Part shown: in pieces, positions 23,914 through 31,723 of the stretch
Numbering within the stretch: position 1 is the first letter of the stretch
Layout of the letters: the number at the start of each line of letters is the position of its first letter
Origin: Lachnospiraceae bacterium
GTDB taxonomy: Bacteria; Bacillota; Clostridia; Lachnospirales; Lachnospiraceae
Assembly (NCBI GenBank): GCA_017428265.1
Contig: JAFRRD010000041.1
Location: 62,001 to 126,000 of the forward strand
DNA: 64,000 bases
Direction of reading: 5' to 3'
Notes under the pieces: generated by a model
What the model was told of the DNA's origin: nothing
What the model saw: the letters and a program-made list of their open reading frames with translations, nothing else
Databases searched by the model: none
Made by a program: the position numbers and the translations under genes

Positions 23914-24645
23914 ATGAATGAGGAGAAGACCGCAAAACTGATTCGTGATGCCAGGAAGCAGAGGGAAATGACCCAGAAGGACCTCGCTTCCCGTATCGGC
24001 GTGTCCGTGCAGGCCGTGTCCAAATGGGAGAATGCCAGGGGCTTTCCGGAGATTTCGCTGCTGGAACCGCTGTCAAAGGAACTGGGGCTTTCCGTAGCCG
24101 AACTGGTCACCGGAGACTGCGAAGAAGCGCAGCCGGAAGCGGCACTGAAGGATGTGATCGATGAATCCGTCAGGCAGACAAAGAAAAAGACCGCTGCGCT
24201 GAAATTGGCGTTCGCGATCCTTATCCTGGGAGTGATTCTCGGCATCGTCTGGTGGAGCACACCAAAACGCTTCCTGAAGAATGTCGACCCGGAGGATGTC
24301 CATCTCATTTATATTTTTGACGGAAACACGGGAAAAGAGTTCAACCTCTCTGACACGGCTGAGATCCGGTTCTTCATCACTTCCGTGTCCGGAATGGAAT
24401 TGTATAAAACGAGATTCGGCGTATCTTACGGCTCAGCATTTCGTGTTACTGTTTTTGTCAGGCGGAAAGAGCCGTGGAAATCGATCCTTATCAGTGAGAA
24501 GCAGCTGCCCACCTTTGTGATCAGCGGCAGCAATGCGCTGAAACAGGGACTCGTTCTGTGGTCGGGGATCGACGGGGGCCTTCCGTATGACTGGCTGACG
24601 GAAATGGAAGAACTGTACGGTGCGCCGATGGCGCCGAAATACTGA
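23914..24645 (+). CDS. Membrane-anchored XRE family transcriptional regulator
   Basis: A 243-residue protein. Residues 5-65 form a Cro/C1-type helix-turn-helix (MTQKDLASRIGVSVQAVSKWENARGFPEISLLEPL, seen here as separate helices). Residues about 90-112 are a transmembrane helix (LAFAILILGVILGIVWW), and an extracytoplasmic domain of about 125 residues without known motifs follows. Such one-component membrane regulators often sense envelope stress or cell-surface ligands. AAAGGAG lies 11 bases before ATG. The promoter spacer is a palindrome. Confidence 0.85.
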   Translation: MNEEKTAKLIRDARKQREMTQKDLASRIGVSVQAVSKWENARGFPEISLLEPLSKELGLSVAELVTGDCEEAQPEAALKDVIDESVRQTKKKTAALKLAFAILILGVILGIVWWSTPKRFLKNVDPEDVHLIYIFDGNTGKEFNLSDTAEIRFFITSVSGMELYKTRFGVSYGSAFRVTVFVRRKEPWKSILISEKQLPTFVISGSNALKQGLVLWSGIDGGLPYDWLTEMEELYGAPMAPKY

Positions 24646-24660
24646 GTTTTTGTTTTGCGG

Positions 24661-24684
24661 ACCGGGGCAGATGCCCCGGTTTTC
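24661..24684. terminator. Bidirectional terminator between XRE and MocR genes
   Basis: Stem ACCGGGGCA-GA-TGCCCCGGT with TTTTCTATTT on the plus strand. On the minus strand it begins directly after the MocR stop codon but has no T tract, so it mainly serves the XRE gene. Confidence 0.75.
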
Positions 24685-25802
24685 TATTTCTTCCTTCTCT
24701 GCCGGCGGACGCGGTTGATGTGGCGTTCGAAATCGCCGCTGCCGATGAGCTCGGCGAGCAGATACTGCTCAAATACGGGCACGGTGCAGGACACGAAGCC
24801 CGAGCGTTCCTCATAGACCGGAACGAGCTGCTCCGGCAGGAGGAGGTAGCCTGCACGCAGCGAAGGCGCCACCGTGCGGGAGAAGGTGTTGAGGTAGAGG
24901 CAGCGGGTCGGATCAAGGGAGAAGAGCGTGTCCTCGGGCTTCGAAAGAAGCGTGAATTCCGAGTCATAGTCGTCCTCGACCACATAGGCGCCGCGGGCGG
25001 CGGCCCAGCGGATATATTCCGCACGCTTGGAGGCGGGGGCAGTCACGCCGCTCGGCCAGCTGTTGTAGGGGGTTACGTGCAGGACGCCGGCGCGGCTCTG
25101 TTCGAGGGCAGCAGAGAGGATGCCGTCGCTGCCCATGGCGAGAAGCTCGGTCTGCGTCCCGTTCATCTCATAGACGCGGCGGATCTTGTCGTAGGAAGGA
25201 TCCTCGAGCGCATAGAGCCGCTCCCGGCCCAGCAGCTGCACGACGACCCCGTAGAGGTATTCCGCGCCCGAACCGATGACGATCTGGCGCTCGCTGACGC
25301 GGATGCCGCGCGAGCGCATGAGATAGGCGGCGAGGGCTTCTTTCAGCGCCGGCAGGCCGCTGTTCGGGGACTTGACGAGGAGATTTTCGCCCTGCTCGGC
25401 CAGGACCTTGCGCATGGCGCGGGCCAGTACCGAGGCGGGAAAGTGCGGGACATCTTCTGAAGGGACGCCTTCCTGCGCTTCGGCATCTGTCCCTGCGGCG
25501 CCGTTTTCTGCGGCAGGCCGCTGGAGAGAGGGCTGCGCCGCGCTGCGATTGCCCGCCGACGGCAGGGCATAAAGATCCCCGGCACGGTAGATCACGAAAA
25601 CCCCGCTCCGCTCGCGGCTCTCGGCGTAGCCTTCGTCGCAGAGCAGGCTGCAGGCGTGCTGCACCGTCACGACGCTGATGCCGTTTTCCGCGGCAAGCGT
25701 CCGTTTGGAAGGAAGGCGGCTGCCGTACGGCCAGGCCCCCTCGATGATCCCTTCGCGCAGTTTTCGGTAAAGCTGCATGTATTTTTCTTCGCTTAGTGCC
25801 AT
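24684..25802 (-). CDS. MocR-type (GntR-aminotransferase) regulator, C-terminally shortened, PLP Lys replaced
   Basis: A 372-residue regulator with a GntR winged helix (about 1-75; LPSKRTLAAENGISVVTVQ) and a fold-type-I aminotransferase domain. The PLP-binding block normally reads SFSK; here it is NTFSRTVAPSLRAGY, with a CGC Arg codon at the Schiff-base Lys position. Usual MocR proteins are about 450-490 residues; this one stops at FERHINRVRRQRRKK, about 90 residues early, with a terminator hairpin directly behind. It is divergent from an ECF S component, an arrangement seen with PdxR-type vitamin B6 regulators. The ribosome binding site is weak. Confidence 0.85.
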   Translation of the reverse strand: MALSEEKYMQLYRKLREGIIEGAWPYGSRLPSKRTLAAENGISVVTVQHACSLLCDEGYAESRERSGVFVIYRAGDLYALPSAGNRSAAQPSLQRPAAENGAAGTDAEAQEGVPSEDVPHFPASVLARAMRKVLAEQGENLLVKSPNSGLPALKEALAAYLMRSRGIRVSERQIVIGSGAEYLYGVVVQLLGRERLYALEDPSYDKIRRVYEMNGTQTELLAMGSDGILSAALEQSRAGVLHVTPYNSWPSGVTAPASKRAEYIRWAAARGAYVVEDDYDSEFTLLSKPEDTLFSLDPTRCLYLNTFSRTVAPSLRAGYLLLPEQLVPVYEERSGFVSCTVPVFEQYLLAELIGSGDFERHINRVRRQRRKK

Positions 25803-25908
25803 CTGGTCTTATCAAAAATCTCCGTTCTGAGTATTTTCATCATATCAATTCCGCGCTATGATGTCAACAGAAATGAGATCCGGCCAAAGCCGGATCGCGG
25901 AGGCTGAA

Positions 25909-26436
25909 ATGGTCAACAAGGCGGGAGAGAAGAATCACAGCACGGTGCTGCGCATCTGCGTGGCCGGGCTTTTCATGGGGCTGAACATCCTGATGAGCAG
26001 CTTCAGCGTTCCCGTGCCCGGCGGGCATCTGTACTTAAACGACGTGATCATCGACACGGCGGCCCTGCTGCTCGACCCGCTGTCGGCCTTCCTTGTGGGC
26101 GGCGTAGGCGCCTTCCTCGGCGACCTCTTCTTTTACCCGACGCCGATGCTCGTCTCGCTGGTGACGCATGGCCTGCAGGCGCTTGCGATCGCGCTCCTCA
26201 GGGGCGGAAACGGCACGAAGCATCCGCGCATCAGCTGCATCCCCGCCCTTATCCTCGGCGTGATCATCATGGTCGCCGGCTATACCTTCGGCCGCGCGTT
26301 CATCTACGGAACGCCCGCCGCCGCCGTCACCAAGCTGCCTTACCAGTTCCTGCAGGCGATCGTCGGTGCCGTCGGCGCCTGGCTCCTGGTCTGGAAGGCC
26401 GGTCTGAAGAAGCTGTACCATCGCTTCATCCGATAG
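25909..26436 (+). CDS. ECF transporter S component (possibly vitamin B6 related)
   Basis: A roughly 175-residue integral membrane protein with six predicted helices, the substrate-binding subunit of an energy-coupling-factor importer. FMGLNILMSSFSVPVPGGHLYLNDV and the following helix with FLVGGVGAFLGDLFFYP, shown as separate segments, are typical of the S-component fold. I chose ATG 25909 (GGAGG 7 bases upstream); an earlier in-frame ATG at 25858 overlaps the likely -10 TATGAT. The divergent MocR gene suggests pyridoxine/pyridoxal as substrate, but this is inference. No EcfA/EcfT genes are nearby, so it would share a common energising module. Confidence 0.82.
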   Translation: MVNKAGEKNHSTVLRICVAGLFMGLNILMSSFSVPVPGGHLYLNDVIIDTAALLLDPLSAFLVGGVGAFLGDLFFYPTPMLVSLVTHGLQALAIALLRGGNGTKHPRISCIPALILGVIIMVAGYTFGRAFIYGTPAAAVTKLPYQFLQAIVGAVGAWLLVWKAGLKKLYHRFIR

Positions 26437-26479
26437 AGCGTCCGCTGCCGGAACCTGACAACTGATGATTTTTCTCCTC

Positions 26480-26518
26480 AGCCGCAGGCTTGTCCTGCGG
26501 CTTTTTCTATGCTACAAT
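26480..26518 (+). promoter_or_regulatory. Terminator of the ECF gene overlapping the next promoter
   Basis: Stem AGCCGCAGG/CCTGCGGCT followed by TTTTTCT (26480-26506) terminates the ECF gene. The promoter of the next gene is built into it: -35 TTGTCC (26490-26495) lies in the hairpin loop and right arm, with a 17-nt spacer and -10 TACAAT (26513-26518). Confidence 0.7.
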
Positions 26519-26558
26519 CAAATACTGGCCGATTATGGTCAGCGAAAGGACGACAATC

Positions 26559-27725
26559 ATGGCAAAGCCTGATATGACATTGGAGAACGGGACCTGTACG
26601 ATACGCCTTGCGGGGCGGATCGACTCGGGCAACGCGGCTGCGGTCGAGGCGGACATCCTCGCCGCCGGCGCGCAGGATCCGCTGGTCCTCGATCTGGAAA
26701 AGCTGGAATATCTCTCAAGCGCGGGCCTTCGTGTGATTCTTCGCATCCGCCGGGCACACCCCGGCCTCAGGATCGTCGGCGCGCAGCCTGAGATATGGAA
26801 TATTCTCGAAATGACGGGCTTTACGGCGCTGATGAAAGTCGAAAAAGCTTTCCGGAATCTTTCGCGCGAGGGCTGCGAGGTGATCGGGCGCGGCGCGAAC
26901 GGCGACATCCTGCGCTGCGATGCCGACACCGTGGTCAAGATCTACAAGGACGCGGAGTCCCTGGACGATATCCTGCACGAGCGGGAAATGGCGAAGAAGG
27001 CCTTCATCGCGGGCATTCCGACGGCGATCTCCTACGACGTCGTGAAGGTGGACGGCGACTATGCGTCCATGTTCGAGATGATCGACGCGCAGTCCCTGTC
27101 GCAACTGCTGCTCCTGGATCCGGAAAAGGCGGAAGCGTACGCGGCGGATTATGCCGCCCTGCTGAAGCTGGTGCATGAAACGCCGGCACCGGAGGACCTT
27201 CCGTCCATGAAAGAACGCGTGCTCGGCTGGGCCGCGCAGGTCGCCGCCGCCGGTGTACTGGATGAAGCTGCGTCCCGGAAACTGACGGCGCTCCTCGAAG
27301 CGGTTCCCGAAGACCGTCACATGCTGCACGGCGACTGCCACGCGAAGAACATCATGCTCCAGAAGGGCGAGATGTTCCTCATCGACATGGATACCCTTTC
27401 CTTCGGCCATCCGGTCTTTGAATTCGGTACGATGTACTTTTCCTATTTTGCCTCTTCGGCGCATGACCATGCCGCCTTCGAACGCTTCCTCGGCTTTCCC
27501 CGCGAGACGGGAGAAAAACTCTGGAAAGCCGTGCTGAGGCATTATTACGGGCAGGACGAAGCCCGGCTGAAAGACAGGGAGGAAGCGGCTTCCGCCATCG
27601 GCTGGACGCGCTTCCTGCATCATGAGATCCGCCATACGGACGGCTCCGAAAAAAGCCGGCAGGCGATCGCGGACGCCGCGCAGACACTGACGGCCCTCCT
27701 TGCCGTCCGGGAAAGCCTGGTGTAA
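26559..27725 (+). CDS. STAS domain fused to an aminoglycoside-phosphotransferase-like kinase
   Basis: A 388-residue fusion. Residues 1-95 form a STAS (anti-sigma-factor antagonist) domain with LEKLEYLSSAGLRVI at the position of the regulatory serine. Residues about 105-385 form a kinase of the APH/choline-kinase fold: GRGANGDILR (nucleotide loop), VVKIYK (Lys), HGDCHAKNIM (catalytic Asp) and LIDMDTLSFGHP (metal Asp). The TIGR02172 family has this kinase part. Substrate unknown; it might phosphorylate its own or another STAS serine. ATG 26559 is preceded by AAAGGAC. It is followed at 1 base by a PHP gene. Confidence 0.84.
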   Translation: MAKPDMTLENGTCTIRLAGRIDSGNAAAVEADILAAGAQDPLVLDLEKLEYLSSAGLRVILRIRRAHPGLRIVGAQPEIWNILEMTGFTALMKVEKAFRNLSREGCEVIGRGANGDILRCDADTVVKIYKDAESLDDILHEREMAKKAFIAGIPTAISYDVVKVDGDYASMFEMIDAQSLSQLLLLDPEKAEAYAADYAALLKLVHETPAPEDLPSMKERVLGWAAQVAAAGVLDEAASRKLTALLEAVPEDRHMLHGDCHAKNIMLQKGEMFLIDMDTLSFGHPVFEFGTMYFSYFASSAHDHAAFERFLGFPRETGEKLWKAVLRHYYGQDEARLKDREEAASAIGWTRFLHHEIRHTDGSEKSRQAIADAAQTLTALLAVRESLV

Positions 27726-27726
27726 G

Positions 27727-28650
27727 ATGCAACACACTTTCCGCGCCGATCTGCACATGCATTCGACCTGGTCCGACGGGACGGATTCTCCGAAAGAGAT
27801 CCTGAACAAGGTCAAGGCCGCCGGGATCAGCTTCTTTGCGATCACCGATCACGACGAATACCGCGGCAGCCGGGAACTTCTGCTGCAGCTGAAAAAGACG
27901 CAGGACGAGGCGAGGCCGGTCTTCATCACGGGGGCGGAGTTCTCCTGCCGGGACGGAGACGACAAGTTCCATATCCTCGGCTACGCCTACGATCCGCATT
28001 CCCCGGCAGTCCGTGAACTGAGGAAAGTCTTTCGCGAGATCAGGATGCAGAAGACGGTAAACCGCATGACTTTCCTGAAAGATCGGTACGGCTTTTCGTT
28101 TTCCGAGCGGGAAATGGCTGCCCTGATGCGCCACCACAACCCCGGGAAGCCGCACATCGCAAAGCTGATGATCCGCCACGGCTATGCGACAACGATATCG
28201 GAAGCCATTTTGAATTATCTCGACAATTATCACGGCCCCGAGCGGCGCATCCGCCCGGAGGAAGCGATCGAAGCGATCCTGGCAGCCGGCGGGATCCCGG
28301 TCCTTGCCCACGGTCCCTTCGGCGACGGCGAGCAGGATCTGGGACCGGAAGAGATGGAGGGCCGCATCCTCCGCCTGAAGGCGGCCGGTCTCATGGGCGT
28401 CGAAGCCTTTTATTCCGGCTATTCGGCGGCACATCGGGACATGATGCTGGACCTGGCGGCGCGGCACGGCCTGCTGGCCACCTCCGGCAGCGATTACCAC
28501 GGCAAAAACAAGAGCGTCATTCTCGGCGACACCGGACCGGGCAGCCCCGAAGAAAAGGCGGCGGCCGTCTCGGAATTCTGTGCGGAAGCGCTCATGCGCA
28601 GCACGGCGGTATCGATTCCGTACAGCACGGCATTCCGGGGAGAGGAGTAA
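27727..28650 (+). CDS. PHP domain phosphoesterase (RNase AM/YciV type)
   Basis: A 307-residue metal-dependent phosphoesterase. PHP motifs are DLHMHSTWSDG, ITDHDE, GAEFSC, PVLAHGP and SGSDYHG, giving a complete trinuclear metal site. Relatives degrade 3',5'-nucleotide bisphosphates (pAp) or trim RNA 5' ends. It starts 1 base after the STAS-kinase stop with no clear ribosome binding site, so translation is probably coupled. Confidence 0.9.
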   Translation: MQHTFRADLHMHSTWSDGTDSPKEILNKVKAAGISFFAITDHDEYRGSRELLLQLKKTQDEARPVFITGAEFSCRDGDDKFHILGYAYDPHSPAVRELRKVFREIRMQKTVNRMTFLKDRYGFSFSEREMAALMRHHNPGKPHIAKLMIRHGYATTISEAILNYLDNYHGPERRIRPEEAIEAILAAGGIPVLAHGPFGDGEQDLGPEEMEGRILRLKAAGLMGVEAFYSGYSAAHRDMMLDLAARHGLLATSGSDYHGKNKSVILGDTGPGSPEEKAAAVSEFCAEALMRSTAVSIPYSTAFRGEE

Positions 28651-28653
28651 AGC

Positions 28654-29472
28654 ATGCATATCGTTACCCTGATGGAAAATACACCCGGCGCGCCCGGCTG
28701 CGCCTATGAACACGGCCTCAGCTTCTACGCGGAGACCGCGCACCATAAGATCCTGCTGGATACCGGTGCGTCCGACGCTTTCATGAAAAATGCGGAACGG
28801 CTCGGCATCGACCTTTCGCAGGTCGATACGGTGATCCTGAGCCACGGCCACTATGACCACTGCGGCGGAGTCATGGCTTTCACGAAGATCAACCCGCAGG
28901 CCCGCATTTATCTGCGGGAAGGCGCCGGCGGCGATTTCTACCATGTCGCCGAGGACGGCATCCGCTATATCGGGATCGACAGGGATATCCCGGACCTCCC
29001 GCAGCTTTCATGGGTCACGCAGTCGCTGGCCCTGGATGACGAAATCGACATTTTTACCAATATCACCGGAAGGCGCTGCTATTCCGCGAGCAATGATGCG
29101 CTGCGGATCCGCCTGGGCGACCGCTACAAAGCGGATCCTTTCCGCCACGAAATGTGCACGGTGCTGCACGACGGCGGGAAGAATTATCTCTTTTCGGGCT
29201 GCGCGCACAACGGCATCCTGAATATCCTGGACAGCTACCGCGACCTGTACGGCGGCTGCCCGGACGTGGTGCTGACCGGCTTCCATTTCATGAAGAAGAC
29301 GGAATACACGGATGCGGAGAAGCGGAACATCGAAACGGTGGCGCGCGAACTGGCCGGCATGCCGACGGTCTTTTACTCGGGACACTGCACCGGCGAGGCT
29401 GCGTTCGCGATGATGAAGGAGATCATGGGCGGGCAGCTGCACGAACTGCACAGCGGCACGGCGGTCCTGTAA
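28654..29472 (+). CDS. MBL-fold metallo-hydrolase (DHPS-like)
   Basis: A 272-residue metallo-beta-lactamase-fold protein of the 7,8-dihydropterin-6-methyl-4-(beta-D-ribofuranosyl)aminobenzene 5'-phosphate-synthase-like group. The zinc motif is SHGHYDHCGG, with further ligands at SGCAHNG and SGHCTG, and the family-typical LLDTGASDAFMKNAERLGID precedes it in separate blocks. GAGGAG precedes ATG, 3 bases after the PHP stop, so it belongs to the same transcript. The physiological substrate is unknown. Confidence 0.9.
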   Translation: MHIVTLMENTPGAPGCAYEHGLSFYAETAHHKILLDTGASDAFMKNAERLGIDLSQVDTVILSHGHYDHCGGVMAFTKINPQARIYLREGAGGDFYHVAEDGIRYIGIDRDIPDLPQLSWVTQSLALDDEIDIFTNITGRRCYSASNDALRIRLGDRYKADPFRHEMCTVLHDGGKNYLFSGCAHNGILNILDSYRDLYGGCPDVVLTGFHFMKKTEYTDAEKRNIETVARELAGMPTVFYSGHCTGEAAFAMMKEIMGGQLHELHSGTAVL

Positions 29473-29520
29473 ATAAGAACAGAAAACAGCAGCCCGAAAG
29501 GCAGAAAGGAGGAGCCTGCA

Positions 29521-30996
29521 GTGGCAAAAAAGATCGACAGAAAACTGATCATTACGGTGCTGATCGTCCTGCTGGTGCTGGGACTGATCGCAGGCTGGCT
29601 CCTGATGCGGCGCCGGCGGAACCTGCTCGGCAGCTCCGTCGTCGGCGACTTCGGCGAGCGCGTGAATTTCACGCTTGCCGCCGGCGGGAAAAAGACGACG
29701 GTCAAGGGCTATTTTGTCCTGTCGGAATACAATACCTACCTGTCCGTCCGTGACGTTGCCGGCGCCCTTTCCGGCACGGAAAAGCATTTCAACGTGCAGC
29801 GCGGCAAGGACGTCCAGTGGGTGATCAACACTTCCCGCAATTATGTCTCGACCACCAAGAAGGAAAATACGCCCTTTGCCGTCGAATTTCCGGGCGAGTA
29901 TTCCGGGACGAACGATGCGCAGGGCCGCGACGGCCTGGTGCAGTATGCACCGTCCGTGAGCGTGGACGGCGAGATCCAGGAGTACCGTTTCTACTACAAG
30001 GCGGATACGGACGGCAGCCCGATCACCTCGGACGCCTTCGTCAGCCTGATGGACCTCGGCCTCATGCTGGACCTTTCGCTGGAATACACGGGGGAAAAGG
30101 AACTGACCGTTGATCCGGACAGGGGCTTTTCACCTGATCTGGAGCGGCTTGAAGCGGCGGAATACTTCCACGACCTGGACGGGGCGGTCCTGGCGAACGC
30201 GACGACCGGCGAGGTCCTTTATGCCTGGGATGCGATGCATCAGACCGAGATCGCATCGGCTTCGAAACTGATGACCTGGCTTCTGGTGCAGGAGGCGATG
30301 AACGACGGCCGCCTGACCCTTGAATCGACGGTGAAGATCTCCGAAAACGTGATGCGGCTTGCCTGCTCGGCCTACGGGCTCGACATCTGCCGGCAGAACT
30401 GGAGCGCGGGAAAGGACGTTGCGGTACGCGACCTGATCGCGGCCATGCTCCTTCCGTCCTCGAACGAGGCAGCCCTTGCCCTGGCCGAGGCGACGATGAT
30501 GTCCTACGGCTTTACCGGGGATCTGGAAAAGCATTTCGTGCAGAAGATGAATGACCGGGCTTATGAGTTGAAACTGACCTCGGCCTTGTTCTATAATGCA
30601 AGCGGCCTCCCGCAGTACGAGGCGGACCAGATCATGGCCAAGCGCGGCAACAAGATGTCCGCGAACGACCTGTACATTCTCGCCGCCTATATCATGAACT
30701 GGTATCATGACGAATTCACTGCCTTCAGTGCGAAGGACAGCATCCGACTCGACAGTTTCGGCGAAAACGTGTGGGCGGTCAGCTCCTATTACGGCCACCT
30801 GTGCCGTTTCCCGATCACCGGGATGAAGTCCGGAACGACCGACCGCGCCGGCCGCTGCCTGGTCGCGAGCATGGAGGTAAAAGTCAACGGTGAGATCCAG
30901 ACCGTGATCGCGGTCGTGCTCGGTGCCGAGAACCAGAAACTGCGCTACGAACAGACCATGACGCTCCTGGCCTACGCCAGGCAGTATTACCGCTGA
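29521..30996 (+). CDS. D-alanyl-D-alanine carboxypeptidase-like protein (peptidase S11)
   Basis: A 491-residue membrane-anchored serine peptidase of the low-molecular-weight penicillin-binding protein type, which trims the peptidoglycan stem peptide. A transmembrane anchor (residues 8-30) is followed by a roughly 170-residue extracellular domain resembling copper-amine-oxidase N-terminal-like stalk repeats, then the S11 domain: SxxK as SASK, SxN as SSN in PSSNEAA, and the third box as KSG in GMKSGTTDRAG. Start is GTG with AAGGAGG 9 bases upstream. It continues the STAS-kinase/PHP/MBL run. Confidence 0.88.
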   Translation: MAKKIDRKLIITVLIVLLVLGLIAGWLLMRRRRNLLGSSVVGDFGERVNFTLAAGGKKTTVKGYFVLSEYNTYLSVRDVAGALSGTEKHFNVQRGKDVQWVINTSRNYVSTTKKENTPFAVEFPGEYSGTNDAQGRDGLVQYAPSVSVDGEIQEYRFYYKADTDGSPITSDAFVSLMDLGLMLDLSLEYTGEKELTVDPDRGFSPDLERLEAAEYFHDLDGAVLANATTGEVLYAWDAMHQTEIASASKLMTWLLVQEAMNDGRLTLESTVKISENVMRLACSAYGLDICRQNWSAGKDVAVRDLIAAMLLPSSNEAALALAEATMMSYGFTGDLEKHFVQKMNDRAYELKLTSALFYNASGLPQYEADQIMAKRGNKMSANDLYILAAYIMNWYHDEFTAFSAKDSIRLDSFGENVWAVSSYYGHLCRFPITGMKSGTTDRAGRCLVASMEVKVNGEIQTVIAVVLGAENQKLRYEQTMTLLAYARQYYR

Positions 30997-31005
30997 GGAG
31001 AAGGC

Positions 31006-31695
31006 ATGGCAGAAGAAAATAAATGCGCCGGGCCGCCTGAGATCACGGTCGATCCTGCGCTGAAGAAACTGTATCCCTGGACCCGTCTGGGCTGCCTGCA
31101 TTTTGAAGCCGAGGTCCTGCCGCCGGATGAGATCTTCGGACGATATCTGGAAGAGGAAGTCATTCCGCGCGTGCTGTCCGAGACGGAAGGAAGGGCCTGG
31201 GGAGAGATCCGCGGGATCAGGGGAAGCCGCAGGGCCTACCGCACTTTCGGCTGGGAGCCGAGCCGCCACAGGGTCAGTTCCGAGGCGCTCATCCGCCGGA
31301 TCCGCCGCGGCGACGCCCTGTACCGCATCAATACCGTCGTGGACGTCAACAACATGCTGTCGGCAAGCTGCGGGCTCTCGCTCGGCTGCTACGACCTGGC
31401 TGCCGTAAACGGTGCCGTCACATACCGCAGAGCAAAAGAGGACGAGGGCTACGAGGGCATCGGCCGAGGGTATGTGAAACTCGGCGGACTTCCGGTCCTC
31501 AGCGACGAAGAGGGGCCTTTCGGCTCTTCGCTGTCAGACAGCGTGAGGACGGCGGTCACGCTGAAGGCGCGGGAGATCCTGGTCGTCCTGCACTGCTTTG
31601 ACGGGGAGACCGACCTGAATGACTGGCTGGATATTTCGGCAAAAAGCTTCGAGGCTTTTGCCGGGGCAAAGAACATTACGACATGGATCGCATAA
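31006..31695 (+). CDS. B3/B4 tRNA-binding domain protein (COG3382 type)
   Basis: A 229-residue protein homologous to the B3/B4 editing-like domain of phenylalanyl-tRNA synthetase beta but free-standing. VDVNNMLSASCGLSLGCYDL and DGETDLNDW-type stretches match the family. Stand-alone members may bind tRNA or deacylate mischarged tRNA; no function is proven. GAGGAG precedes ATG, 9 bases after the peptidase stop. Confidence 0.82.
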   Translation: MAEENKCAGPPEITVDPALKKLYPWTRLGCLHFEAEVLPPDEIFGRYLEEEVIPRVLSETEGRAWGEIRGIRGSRRAYRTFGWEPSRHRVSSEALIRRIRRGDALYRINTVVDVNNMLSASCGLSLGCYDLAAVNGAVTYRRAKEDEGYEGIGRGYVKLGGLPVLSDEEGPFGSSLSDSVRTAVTLKAREILVVLHCFDGETDLNDWLDISAKSFEAFAGAKNITTWIA

Positions 31696-31723
31696 AAAAT
31701 ACACTGAAGAAGAGGGTAATGAG

